The position numbers and the translations under genes were made by a program. Shown here one piece after another: positions 1 to 9,007 of a DNA stretch of 24,594 nt. The notes under the pieces are model-generated. The model searched no databases, was not told where the DNA came from, and saw nothing but the letters and a program-made list of their open reading frames with translations. Source of the stretch: an uncultured Methanobrevibacter sp. (GTDB lineage Archaea; Methanobacteriota; Methanobacteria; Methanobacteriales; Methanobacteriaceae); assembly GCF_937881195.1 (NCBI RefSeq), contig NZ_CALGFC010000057.1, forward strand, positions 1 through 24,594, written 5' to 3'. Positions within the stretch are counted from its first letter, which is position 1. Each line of letters starts with the position of its first letter.

Positions 1-133
1 TTAATAAATTAAATAGATTAAATAAATTAAATAAATTATATAAATTAAATAAATTTAATAAATTAAATAGATTAAATAAATTAAATAAATTATATAAATT
101 AAATAAATTAAATAAATTAAATAAATTAAATAA
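1..133. repeat. AT-only tandem repeat downstream of rad50 (54-bp duplication of a 9-bp unit)
   Basis: Bases 1-55 recur exactly at 55-109, a perfect tandem duplication with period 54. Inside it the base unit is the 9-mer AAATAAATT, which continues in plain tandem at 101-109, 110-118 and 119-127. The array runs to within a base of the rad50 stop codon (TAA read from 136 to 134). No gene is visible. Because it directly follows the end of the mre11-rad50 transcription unit it could include the transcript end, but no hairpin or U-run terminator stands out from the general AT background. Confidence 0.85.
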
Positions 134-2962
134 TTATTTTTCCAAAATAACCTTTGAAATACCTTCCTGTTTTTTAACTTTTATAATATTATCTGCTGCA
201 TTTTCAAGCTCATTATCATGAGTCACAATAAGCATTTGAGGAAGAGAAGACATTTGTCTTAAAATGTATATTAAATCCTGTCTACGATAGCTATCTAAAT
301 GAATAGTAGGTTCATCAAGAAGTATTGTTTCAATGTTTCCTTTAGACATAGCTTTTGTAATTCCTAATCTAAGTGCAATAGCAATAGCAATTTTTTCACC
401 ACCACTCACCATATCTAATTTACTTTCTCCTTCTGGACCAAATACTGAAATATTATATTCATCATCAATTTTTAAGTCAGAATAATTAAAATTAAACTGT
501 TCGAAGAATTCTTTAGTGTTCTTCTGAATAAGTGGCTTTGAACGATTTCTTAAATCTTTTTGAATTCCTTCTTTGCTATAAAGATCTCTTATGTCTTTTA
601 AAAGTTTAAGATAATCTTGAACATTTTCCAATTTCTCTTTAAGGACATCATTTTGATTTAATTTTATAGATAAATTTTCTATATCTGCTATGATTTGAGT
701 AGCCATACCTTTTATTTCATTTATGTCTTTATTTAATGATTTTAATTTTTCTTCAGATCTTTCACAAGTAAATACAATATTTTTGTACTTATCTTCACTA
801 TAATTAGTAAATTTAATATTATTCTCAATATTATCAATTTTAGAACGTAGAGAATCAAATTCATCAATTTTATTTTTTATTTGAGATTCTAAAATTGGTA
901 TTTGAACTATTTCTCCTTTTAATTGATTATATTTTTTGTCTTTTTCAGTTAAATCAGCAATCCTATTTTTTAAATCTTCTTCTTTAATATCTGGAGACAA
1001 ATAAGGATCTTTAGCCATAGCTACTTTTACTTTTTCAACTTCAACATCCATGCTTCTTTCTACTTCTCTTAATTTATCTTTTGCATCATATTCTTTTCCT
1101 AATGCATCTAAAGAACCAGAAGCATGAACATAATTATCATAACTTTCTTTAGATGTTATTTGTAATTTAGTTTGATCTTTAATTAATAATAAAACATCTT
1201 CTAGCTTATCTTTTGTATCTTCATATTTTTTTAATTCAATATTAAAATCATTTATTTTATCAAGATCTTTTTTAGCTATATCATAAATATGTATTTTATT
1301 TGAAATATTTTTCTCAACTGAGTTAATTTCATCAAGTTTATTTTTAAATATTGTTTTTTCATTAGAAATCTTTTTTAATTCATTATTAAGTTTATCTATA
1401 GATTCTTGATTTAATTTTATTTTATTATTATAAGAATCAATTAAAGTGTCTTTTTTCTCCTCGGTAATTTCAGATTTACAAATAGGACATTGATTATCAA
1501 CTTTTTTAATTTCAGAAAGTGGTTCTTTAGCAGAATTAATACCTTCTTCTAATCTAGATATTTTTGTCGATGACTTGTTTGAATTTTCATCAAATTCCTT
1601 AATTTTCTTTTCTGCTTCAATTTTAAAATCTGTAACTATTCTTTTAATATCTTTAAAATTATTAGAGATTGAATTGAAATTTTTTTTATTAAATAAGTCT
1701 ATTTCTGATTCATCATAATTTGAAAAATCAATTGTTGAATTTTCATAATTACTAAAATCAATATTTAATAAGTTATTAGTTTCATTAAAGAAAGATTTAA
1801 TTTTATTAATATTTTCATTAAATTCTTCTTTAACTTCTGTTTTATTCTTTTCAAGCTGTTTTATTATTTCTAATTCACTTTCAAACTTAGATTTTCTCTC
1901 ATTATAAACATTTAATTTTTTTTGAATGTCTAAATATTGTGTATATCCATTTTCTTCTTTTTTAATAATTTCTTTTTGTTTTATTATTTTATCTAATTTT
2001 TCACCATATTTCTCACGGTCTTTTGTGATTTGTTCAAGTTTATTTACAGATTCGAGAAATTCTAAATAAATTGGAAGTTTATTTGAAAATTTTTCCAATT
2101 TTAACATTTCTTTTTCTTTATTTTTTAGATTTTCAAGTTGTTCTTGTAACCCTTTTCTCTCATCAATAACTCTTCTAATATTCTCATTTTCATTATTGAG
2201 TTGATTATTTAATTTATCAAAAGTAGTTTTAGATTTTTCCATTTCTAACTTTTCAGTTGTTTTTTGTGATTTTAATTGTTCTAATTCATTAATTTCCTTT
2301 TGAAGATTATTACCCTTGATTTTAATCTCTTCTAAAAATACTTTTTTACTTTTTAAATCACTACTTAAATCTAAAGATGAAGCAGTTCTTCCCTCAAGTT
2401 CTGATTTTTGATTTTCATATATATTGATTAATGGTAAACTATTTTTCCAAGCTTTTTCAAGACTTTCAACACCAAGGAGTCTCCCAATCAACTTTTTTTT
2501 CTCAGAAGGAGTTTTACTTATTAGATTAGCTATTTCTCCTTGTTGGATATAAATTGCATTTAAAAATAATTCCCCATCCATCTCTAGAATTGATTGAATT
2601 TCATCATTGACTGATGAATCTCCAGATGAAATTCGAGTACTCCCCCCATCAGAATCTTTAACTAGTAGTTCTGCTTTTGAAGTGTTCCCTCTTGTCCTAG
2701 TTACAGTATAATGTTTTCCATTAGAAATAAACTCTAAACTTACAGACATGGATGCATGAGAATCTTTATTTTTAGTAATTCTAACTAAGTCATTAATTTT
2801 TTTCCCATTATATTGTTTAAAAAGTGCAAAGCTAATACCATCCAGAATAGTTGATTTGCCTGCCCCATTTTGGCCAACAATAATACTAATACCTGGTTCA
2901 AATTCGATAACAGAATATTTATGTGATTTAAAGTTTTCAAGAGTTAATTTTGTAAATATCAT
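134..2962 (-). CDS. rad50: DNA double-strand break repair ATPase Rad50
   Basis: SMC-like ABC ATPase that partners Mre11 to tether and process DNA double-strand ends. The 942-residue length fits archaeal Rad50 (roughly 850-1000). The N-terminal half of the ATPase has Walker A GQNGAGKST at residues 30-38. Two long charged coiled-coil arms flank the zinc hook CPIC (Cys492 and Cys495), which is almost at the midpoint as expected. The C-terminal half has the ABC signature SGGEK (853-857), Walker B LLDEP with the following H-L-D (about 881-889) and the switch histidine in VTHD (H915). It starts 19 bases after mre11 ends, with GTGAT just upstream of the ATG, so the two are almost certainly co-transcribed. 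No damage is visible; all key motifs are present. Confidence 0.97.
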   Translation of the reverse strand: MIFTKLTLENFKSHKYSVIEFEPGISIIVGQNGAGKSTILDGISFALFKQYNGKKINDLVRITKNKDSHASMSVSLEFISNGKHYTVTRTRGNTSKAELLVKDSDGGSTRISSGDSSVNDEIQSILEMDGELFLNAIYIQQGEIANLISKTPSEKKKLIGRLLGVESLEKAWKNSLPLINIYENQKSELEGRTASSLDLSSDLKSKKVFLEEIKIKGNNLQKEINELEQLKSQKTTEKLEMEKSKTTFDKLNNQLNNENENIRRVIDERKGLQEQLENLKNKEKEMLKLEKFSNKLPIYLEFLESVNKLEQITKDREKYGEKLDKIIKQKEIIKKEENGYTQYLDIQKKLNVYNERKSKFESELEIIKQLEKNKTEVKEEFNENINKIKSFFNETNNLLNIDFSNYENSTIDFSNYDESEIDLFNKKNFNSISNNFKDIKRIVTDFKIEAEKKIKEFDENSNKSSTKISRLEEGINSAKEPLSEIKKVDNQCPICKSEITEEKKDTLIDSYNNKIKLNQESIDKLNNELKKISNEKTIFKNKLDEINSVEKNISNKIHIYDIAKKDLDKINDFNIELKKYEDTKDKLEDVLLLIKDQTKLQITSKESYDNYVHASGSLDALGKEYDAKDKLREVERSMDVEVEKVKVAMAKDPYLSPDIKEEDLKNRIADLTEKDKKYNQLKGEIVQIPILESQIKNKIDEFDSLRSKIDNIENNIKFTNYSEDKYKNIVFTCERSEEKLKSLNKDINEIKGMATQIIADIENLSIKLNQNDVLKEKLENVQDYLKLLKDIRDLYSKEGIQKDLRNRSKPLIQKNTKEFFEQFNFNYSDLKIDDEYNISVFGPEGESKLDMVSGGEKIAIAIALRLGITKAMSKGNIETILLDEPTIHLDSYRRQDLIYILRQMSSLPQMLIVTHDNELENAADNIIKVKKQEGISKVILEK

Positions 2963-2981
2963 CTTATCACTATTAATTAAG

Positions 2982-4397
2982 TTAGTTGAAATTTATAGTT
3001 GTCTGTTTAAATTTGTTATCATCTTTATTTTTTAAATTTTTATCCTTTTCTTTATTTATTCCATTATTTTTATTTCCTTTACCTTTTTCTTCTTTTTTAT
3101 TATCGTCCTTATTAATATTCTCAAAATTATCTTGTTCATTTATATTTTTACTATCTTTAGTCTCTTTATTGGTCTTTTTTATCTTATTTTTTGATTCATG
3201 TTTCATTATTTTCTTAAATTCTGTTTCATATTGACCAAAATACTCTTCATAAAAAGAATCAGATATTTTCACTGAATCTTCAAATTTATCTTTTGATAGA
3301 AAATCTAAAAGATCAATAGCCAAATTAGAGATATCTTCATTTTCAAATGATTTAAGAGAGTCTATTAATAAATCTCTTGGTTCTAAAGAATTATTATTTT
3401 CAATGTATCTTTCTTCTTTTATTAATTCTTCATTTCTAAAAGTAGGCCTGAACATTAAAGTAATTTTTGATAATATATTATTTAGTTTTTTATAAACATC
3501 CCCAGTATTGAAACTACCATTTTCAACAGTAATATTCAATACAGGTTTATTATTTAAAGAAGAAATATATGTTTCTAATGATTCAAGTTCTGAATTAAGT
3601 TTTCCATATTCGATAGTTTTATTTATAAACTCTCTTGGAAGATCAATATTAATTGATTCAACTTCAAAATTAGTTTCAGCATCATTTTCACTAATATCCA
3701 CTATATAGAAACCTTTTCCATTTTTTTTGTAATCACTAACTTCATTAGATCTCCAAATTTCAGTTGAGCCAGGGTAAACTAATTTTCCTTTACCAAAATC
3801 ATCTACAATTCTATTATGAACATGTCCCATAGCATAATAATTAAAATTAGTAGGAAGATCTCCAATCTCTAACTCATATTCAAATGGCATATATTTATCA
3901 ATTCCCTGATGGGATACTAAAATTCTTTTTGAGAAGGATTCACTTTTTTTTGATAAATTATTTAGTTGAGATTTTAGAAAAGAGTTCTGTGATTTTGAAA
4001 TAAAAGGTGTTCCCCCAATAAAAATGTCATTATCCCTTAAAAAAGAGCTATTTATAGTAGGGTTTTTTGGACTAATAAGAGTGAGACCTAATTTTTTAAA
4101 AAGCACTTGAGGAGGAATTGCATTTTGACGCATTATAGTATCATGATTTCCTGCTATAGAATAAAATGGAATACCTGCTTCTTTAATTTTTATTAAACCT
4201 TCTTGAAAAATAAGAAGAGCATTTGGAGAAGGTTTTGCCATTTCAAATAGATCACCACTATGAATTACAAAATCTACTCTCTCATCAATTATCTTATCAA
4301 CAATTTCATTGAATACATTATAAAAATCTTCTTCTCTTTCAATTAATCCATATTGACGGTATCCTAAATGAGTGTCAGATAAATGTGCAAACTTCAT
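2982..4397 (-). CDS. mre11: DNA double-strand break repair nuclease Mre11
   Basis: Mn-dependent 3'-5' exonuclease/endonuclease of the Mre11-Rad50 complex. The calcineurin-like phosphodiesterase motifs are intact: SDTHLG (D8, H10), HSGDL (D49), GNHD (N84, H85, D86), a later SHQG and the metal-binding GHVH. The phosphoesterase and capping regions fill about 1-330 and the Rad50-binding region follows. From about residue 396 the protein becomes a 75-residue Lys/Asn/Asp/Glu-rich tail that looks disordered and ends in KQTTINFN, which loosely resembles a sliding-clamp binding (PIP) peptide but has the aromatic one place too early. AGGGA sits 6 bases before the ATG. It is the first gene of the mre11-rad50 pair; two TATA-like boxes lie in a tandem duplication just upstream. 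Confidence 0.96.
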   Translation of the reverse strand: MKFAHLSDTHLGYRQYGLIEREEDFYNVFNEIVDKIIDERVDFVIHSGDLFEMAKPSPNALLIFQEGLIKIKEAGIPFYSIAGNHDTIMRQNAIPPQVLFKKLGLTLISPKNPTINSSFLRDNDIFIGGTPFISKSQNSFLKSQLNNLSKKSESFSKRILVSHQGIDKYMPFEYELEIGDLPTNFNYYAMGHVHNRIVDDFGKGKLVYPGSTEIWRSNEVSDYKKNGKGFYIVDISENDAETNFEVESINIDLPREFINKTIEYGKLNSELESLETYISSLNNKPVLNITVENGSFNTGDVYKKLNNILSKITLMFRPTFRNEELIKEERYIENNNSLEPRDLLIDSLKSFENEDISNLAIDLLDFLSKDKFEDSVKISDSFYEEYFGQYETEFKKIMKHESKNKIKKTNKETKDSKNINEQDNFENINKDDNKKEEKGKGNKNNGINKEKDKNLKNKDDNKFKQTTINFN

Positions 4398-5063
4398 ATT
4401 TTTCCCTATAATTGATTTATTATATAATTAATTATTGATTTATTATATAATTAATTATTAATAATTTTAATTAGCAATAATTATTTTTTATAAAAATGTT
4501 TTATTAGTAAGAAATTTTTTCTTAATAAAATGTTTTTATTATTAAAAAAACTTTTTTATAGAAAATTTATAGAAAATTTATTATAAAAAAATAATTATTA
4601 AAGATTTATTTGTTTATTAAAGAACTATTAATAAGCATACAACTATTTAAATAGACATATTTCTCTTATAAATAATTTTCTATTGTTTGATAAATGATAG
4701 TGAATAAATAATTTTATATTAATGTTGAAATATTATTAAATTATATAATATATATTTAATAGTATATAGCTTTGAATTTATATAATTTTTTATTAAAAGA
4801 GTATGAAAAATAGTAAAGACAATTGTATTTAAAATTAAAAAATGAATTTTGATTAAATATTAATTTGTCTCTTAAATTAAATTTAATTAGTATAATAAAT
4901 TAAAATATTTTAAATTAAAATTTAATTATATTTAATCTAAAATTTAAGTATCTTTAAATTAAATTATTAAAATTATATTTAATATAAAATTTAATTATCT
5001 TTAAATTAAATTATTAAAATTATATTTAATCTAAAATTTAATTATCTCTAAATTAGAATTTAA
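4398..5063. other. AT-rich spacer between mre11 and the 2TM membrane protein
   Basis: 666 bases without a supported gene. It holds the duplicated mre11 promoter region (4411-4456), a small stem AATAAAA/TTTTATT at 4524-4540 with a 3-base loop, a 12-bp palindrome CTATTTAAATAG at 4643-4654 and three 47-bp tandem repeats from 4926. The stretch 4660-4925 shows only AT-rich sequence with no motif I can defend. Confidence 0.7.
4411..4456 (-). promoter_or_regulatory. Duplicated TATA-containing 23-bp unit upstream of mre11
   Basis: Bases 4411-4433 are repeated exactly at 4434-4456. On the minus strand each copy contains an archaeal TATA-like stretch (ATTATATAATAA). The gene-distal box (about 4443-4450) is placed to start a transcript with a roughly 20-base leader that still includes the AGGGA ribosome binding site before the ATG at 4397. 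The proximal box would start transcription at or inside the start codon. The promoter role is inferred from position and composition. Confidence 0.5.

Positions 5064-5066
<3 letters not shown>
4926..5066. repeat. 47-bp tandem repeat, three copies
   Basis: Units begin at 4926, 4973 and 5020, each opening with TTATATTTAAT. The first two are nearly identical (differences include TCTAAA versus TATAAA and AAGTATC versus AATTATC). The third diverges in its second half and its last three bases are the stop codon of the gene that ends at 5064. The array is immediately downstream of that minus-strand gene. Confidence 0.85.
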
Positions 5067-5810
<744 letters not shown>

Positions 5811-5905
5811 TTTTGACCTATTTTATATAAATTTAAATTATTTTTAACAACTTTAAATTATCAGATTGTTTTAGCTAATATATTTTATCTTATAATAAAA
5901 AATTA

Positions 5906-5933
5906 ACATACCTAACAAAAATGTATGTGAATA
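5906..5933 (-). promoter_or_regulatory. Shared 28-bp element, copy 1 (upstream of the 2TM membrane protein)
   Basis: This 28-base sequence matches 12157-12184 with a single mismatch (C5911 versus G12162). It contains an inverted repeat ACATAC ... GTATGT. On the minus strand it lies just downstream of a TATA-like stretch (about 5935-5943) and about 100 bases before the start at 5810, so it would span the region from about -20 to the transcription start. It could be an operator or a conserved core promoter; which is not decidable from sequence. Confidence 0.55.
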
Positions 5934-6048
5934 TTTAATATAAAATAATAAATAATAAACCATATAAAAAAATAAGTTATATAAAACATTAATCTTACAT
6001 CAGAATAATAGTTATATAAAAAAATAACCCTAAAAATACATTAAAAAA

Positions 6049-8988
6049 CTATAATCTATTATTTTTAAGCTTATTTTTATAGCCATGAACACAAATTTGC
6101 TTACTAAATTTCTTACCTAATTTATTACTAGAAACAGTATTACGATCACCAGCAATTTTTATTCCATGAACACCGCAAAATCGAGCAACATTGCCAGAAA
6201 CTTTATTTTTATCACCATTAACCTTAATACCATGATTTTTATTTTTATTAGCTACATTTTTAGAAATTTTATTCTTATGACCAGAAGACTGTAAACCATA
6301 CTTCTTATTTCCACTAATTTTATTTCTATAAAAAGAATTTTTATTCCCATGGCTAATAATGCCGTTTAATTTAGATTTGACTCTATTGGAAGTAAATTTA
6401 TTTTTATGTCCAATGGACTTTAAACCAGTTGCCTTAGATATAATCTTATTCATATAAATATTATTACTATAGCCATTTGCTAAAATTCCTAAAATATTAG
6501 AATTAATAGTGTTTTTTAGTAGAATATTATTATTACCTTTTATTGAAATACCTGCAGAGTTAACATCAATCTTATTAGAATAAATGGAATTTTTATGGCC
6601 ATTAATATAAATTCCATTTTTAAATTTACTAATATTATTACCATTAACTGCATTATAAGACCCATTTAAGCTAATACTAGTATAATTATTGTCAATTCCA
6701 ACAATCTTATTGTTTTTAATAGTATTGAATGAAGATATAATTTCCATACCATTAAATTTATTATTAGTTATATTGTTGTTTAAAAATGTAGTCTTATCTG
6801 CAACAATATATGCACCTATTGAATTGTTATCAAAATTATTATTAGTTATAGTATTATTGTAAGCCAATATATTAATACCATATCTCTTTGAATTAGTAAT
6901 TGTATTATTTTTAATTTTGTTATTGATTCCTCCAATCGAAATTCCATTAGTTTTAGAATTAGAAATATTGTTATTTTCAATTTTAGTATTTTCACCCCAA
7001 ATATTGAGTCCTTCAACATTATCTAAAATAAAATTCCAAGTAATATTATTATTAAAACCAGAACCAATATAAACACCAATATCATTACCCTTAACTAAAT
7101 TATTAAATATATCCGCTCTATTAACATTAGACAAACTAATACCTTCATACTTATTTCCAACAATATTATTATACCATATAACAGAATTAACAACATTATT
7201 TAAAAATATACCCTCACCAACATTACCAAATACATCATTCTGATCTATAGTCAGATTTTTTGAACCACTAATAAATATTCCACTACCTTTATTTGAACTT
7301 ATATTATTATATCTAAACCAAGCATCATCACAATCAAACAACAAGATTCCACCTTCATTATTCCCAATGATAAAATTATATCCAATATAACTTCCAGGAG
7401 AATCAATAAGATTAACACCAAACCCACTATTTTTACTTATATTGTTCATCATTTGAATAGTAACATCAGATTCACTAGCAAATATACCATCACAATTATT
7501 GTTAGTTATATTATTTAATTCAATATAAATTCTGTCAGAGTAATAAATAGTAATTCCATTATTATTATTAAAATTAATATTGTTTTCCCAAAGTGAAGTG
7601 GAATTAAAGTTATTTATTTCAATAGATCCCCCATTATTTTTTATTAAATTATTAAGAATACCCGTATGATACATTATGTATGCAATATATGTATTATTTA
7701 ATATAGTGGTACTGTTCCAAGAAATTTCTTTATTAATATCATTGTTTAAATGAATTGCAAGACCTGAATTATTTTCCAAAACATTAGAACGGATGAGAAG
7801 AAGTGTAGAATAAACTGCAAAGATTCCTTCTTCGTTATTTACAATATTATTATCAGACATTATCACATTCCTGCAATAATCCAAGAAAATTCCAGTTTCA
7901 TAATTGTTTGTGATGTTGTTATTTGTAATGTAAATAATCTCTGAAGAATCTACATACAAACCATAAGTATTAATACTTATATTATTATCACCGATAGAGA
8001 TATTTTCAACATTATTTAATGAAATACCCTCATTTATGTTGTTATTAATTTGATTATTGGTAATTTCAACTTTTTTAGAAGAATATGTTGATATTCCATT
8101 GTTTTTATTTCTTTTTATTTTATTTTTATTTATTTTAAGGTTATTAGAATCCAATACAGAAACACCATCATTACCACTATCTTCAATAGCATTACTTTTT
8201 ATATTAACATTACTACTAGTAAAAACACTAACTCCATCTCCACCATTATTAGTAATAATATTTTTAGTAAGCTCAACGTCTTTAGATTCACTTAAAGAAA
8301 TCCCACCTCCCCCATTATCAGCAATTTTATTATTATCAATAGATAAACCATTAGACGAATCTATAGCAACACCATCACCACTAACACCACTTATATTGTT
8401 ATCATTGATTTCAGTATTATTAGACTCAGATAAATAAACACCAGTACTTACATTTTTAATGCTATTTCCTGAAATATTAATATTATTAGCCAAAGATACA
8501 GAAATACCATCACCATCACTATTTAAAACATCGTTTTTAGTAATATTTGTATTATTTGTAGATCGAATATCAATAGAAAACTCATTATTTTCAAAAGTAT
8601 TATTATTAATATTAAGATTATTATATCCATCAGAATAAATACCAGTAATATAATCAGTGATTGTAAAACCAATTATCTGAACATTATCACTCAGAATATT
8701 AAATGCATAATCATTAAAATAATCAATAGACCCTAAAAGATTAACACCAACATCACAAGTAATAGTAATAGCACGAGAAATATCTAAACCAATACTATCA
8801 TACAAACCACTACCTAACTTATCAAAATGCAAACCAGTAATATCACCTTTAGTATCAATCAAATCCTGAATATCCCCAAGAGTTGAAGTCTCATTAATAT
8901 GATAAGTAACAGCATTAACACTAGACAAAGAAATCATAACTAATGTAATAGTTAACACAAATAGGCATAATTTAATTATATTTTTCAT
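6049..8988 (-). CDS. Secreted adhesin-like protein, right-handed parallel beta-helix
   Basis: 979 residues from the chosen start. A longer frame begins at 9015, but the ATG at 8988 has AAGGAG 8 bases upstream and is followed directly by a signal peptide (MKNIIKLCLF..., predicted cleavage after SVNA, residue 26). The rest is a continuous series of about 22-residue beta-helix coils with Asn ladders and recurring 'N-N-I-x-N-N' and 'G-I/V-x-L-x-x-S' spacing, as in NosD/PbH1 repeat proteins. From about residue 740 the coils change to 'NG I x x x G H K N x I x x N K', and the last 150 residues are strongly basic (K, H, R). There is no C-terminal TM anchor or recognisable pseudomurein-binding repeat. 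It follows the transglutaminase adhesin by 19 bases, implying co-expression. Adhesion or cell-wall association is inferred from the family. Confidence 0.88.
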   Translation of the reverse strand: MKNIIKLCLFVLTITLVMISLSSVNAVTYHINETSTLGDIQDLIDTKGDITGLHFDKLGSGLYDSIGLDISRAITITCDVGVNLLGSIDYFNDYAFNILSDNVQIIGFTITDYITGIYSDGYNNLNINNNTFENNEFSIDIRSTNNTNITKNDVLNSDGDGISVSLANNINISGNSIKNVSTGVYLSESNNTEINDNNISGVSGDGVAIDSSNGLSIDNNKIADNGGGGISLSESKDVELTKNIITNNGGDGVSVFTSSNVNIKSNAIEDSGNDGVSVLDSNNLKINKNKIKRNKNNGISTYSSKKVEITNNQINNNINEGISLNNVENISIGDNNISINTYGLYVDSSEIIYITNNNITNNYETGIFLDYCRNVIMSDNNIVNNEEGIFAVYSTLLLIRSNVLENNSGLAIHLNNDINKEISWNSTTILNNTYIAYIMYHTGILNNLIKNNGGSIEINNFNSTSLWENNINFNNNNGITIYYSDRIYIELNNITNNNCDGIFASESDVTIQMMNNISKNSGFGVNLIDSPGSYIGYNFIIGNNEGGILLFDCDDAWFRYNNISSNKGSGIFISGSKNLTIDQNDVFGNVGEGIFLNNVVNSVIWYNNIVGNKYEGISLSNVNRADIFNNLVKGNDIGVYIGSGFNNNITWNFILDNVEGLNIWGENTKIENNNISNSKTNGISIGGINNKIKNNTITNSKRYGINILAYNNTITNNNFDNNSIGAYIVADKTTFLNNNITNNKFNGMEIISSFNTIKNNKIVGIDNNYTSISLNGSYNAVNGNNISKFKNGIYINGHKNSIYSNKIDVNSAGISIKGNNNILLKNTINSNILGILANGYSNNIYMNKIISKATGLKSIGHKNKFTSNRVKSKLNGIISHGNKNSFYRNKISGNKKYGLQSSGHKNKISKNVANKNKNHGIKVNGDKNKVSGNVARFCGVHGIKIAGDRNTVSSNKLGKKFSKQICVHGYKNKLKNNRL

Positions 8989-9007
8989 TTTTATAACTCC
9001 TTTTTTA

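Noticed and set aside
8057..8437. 126-codon plus-strand frame inside the beta-helix adhesin gene
   Set aside because: It is the antisense shadow of Asn/Ile/Gly-rich repeats, giving a Leu/Pro/Ser-rich sequence with no start signal; the minus-strand gene is unambiguous.
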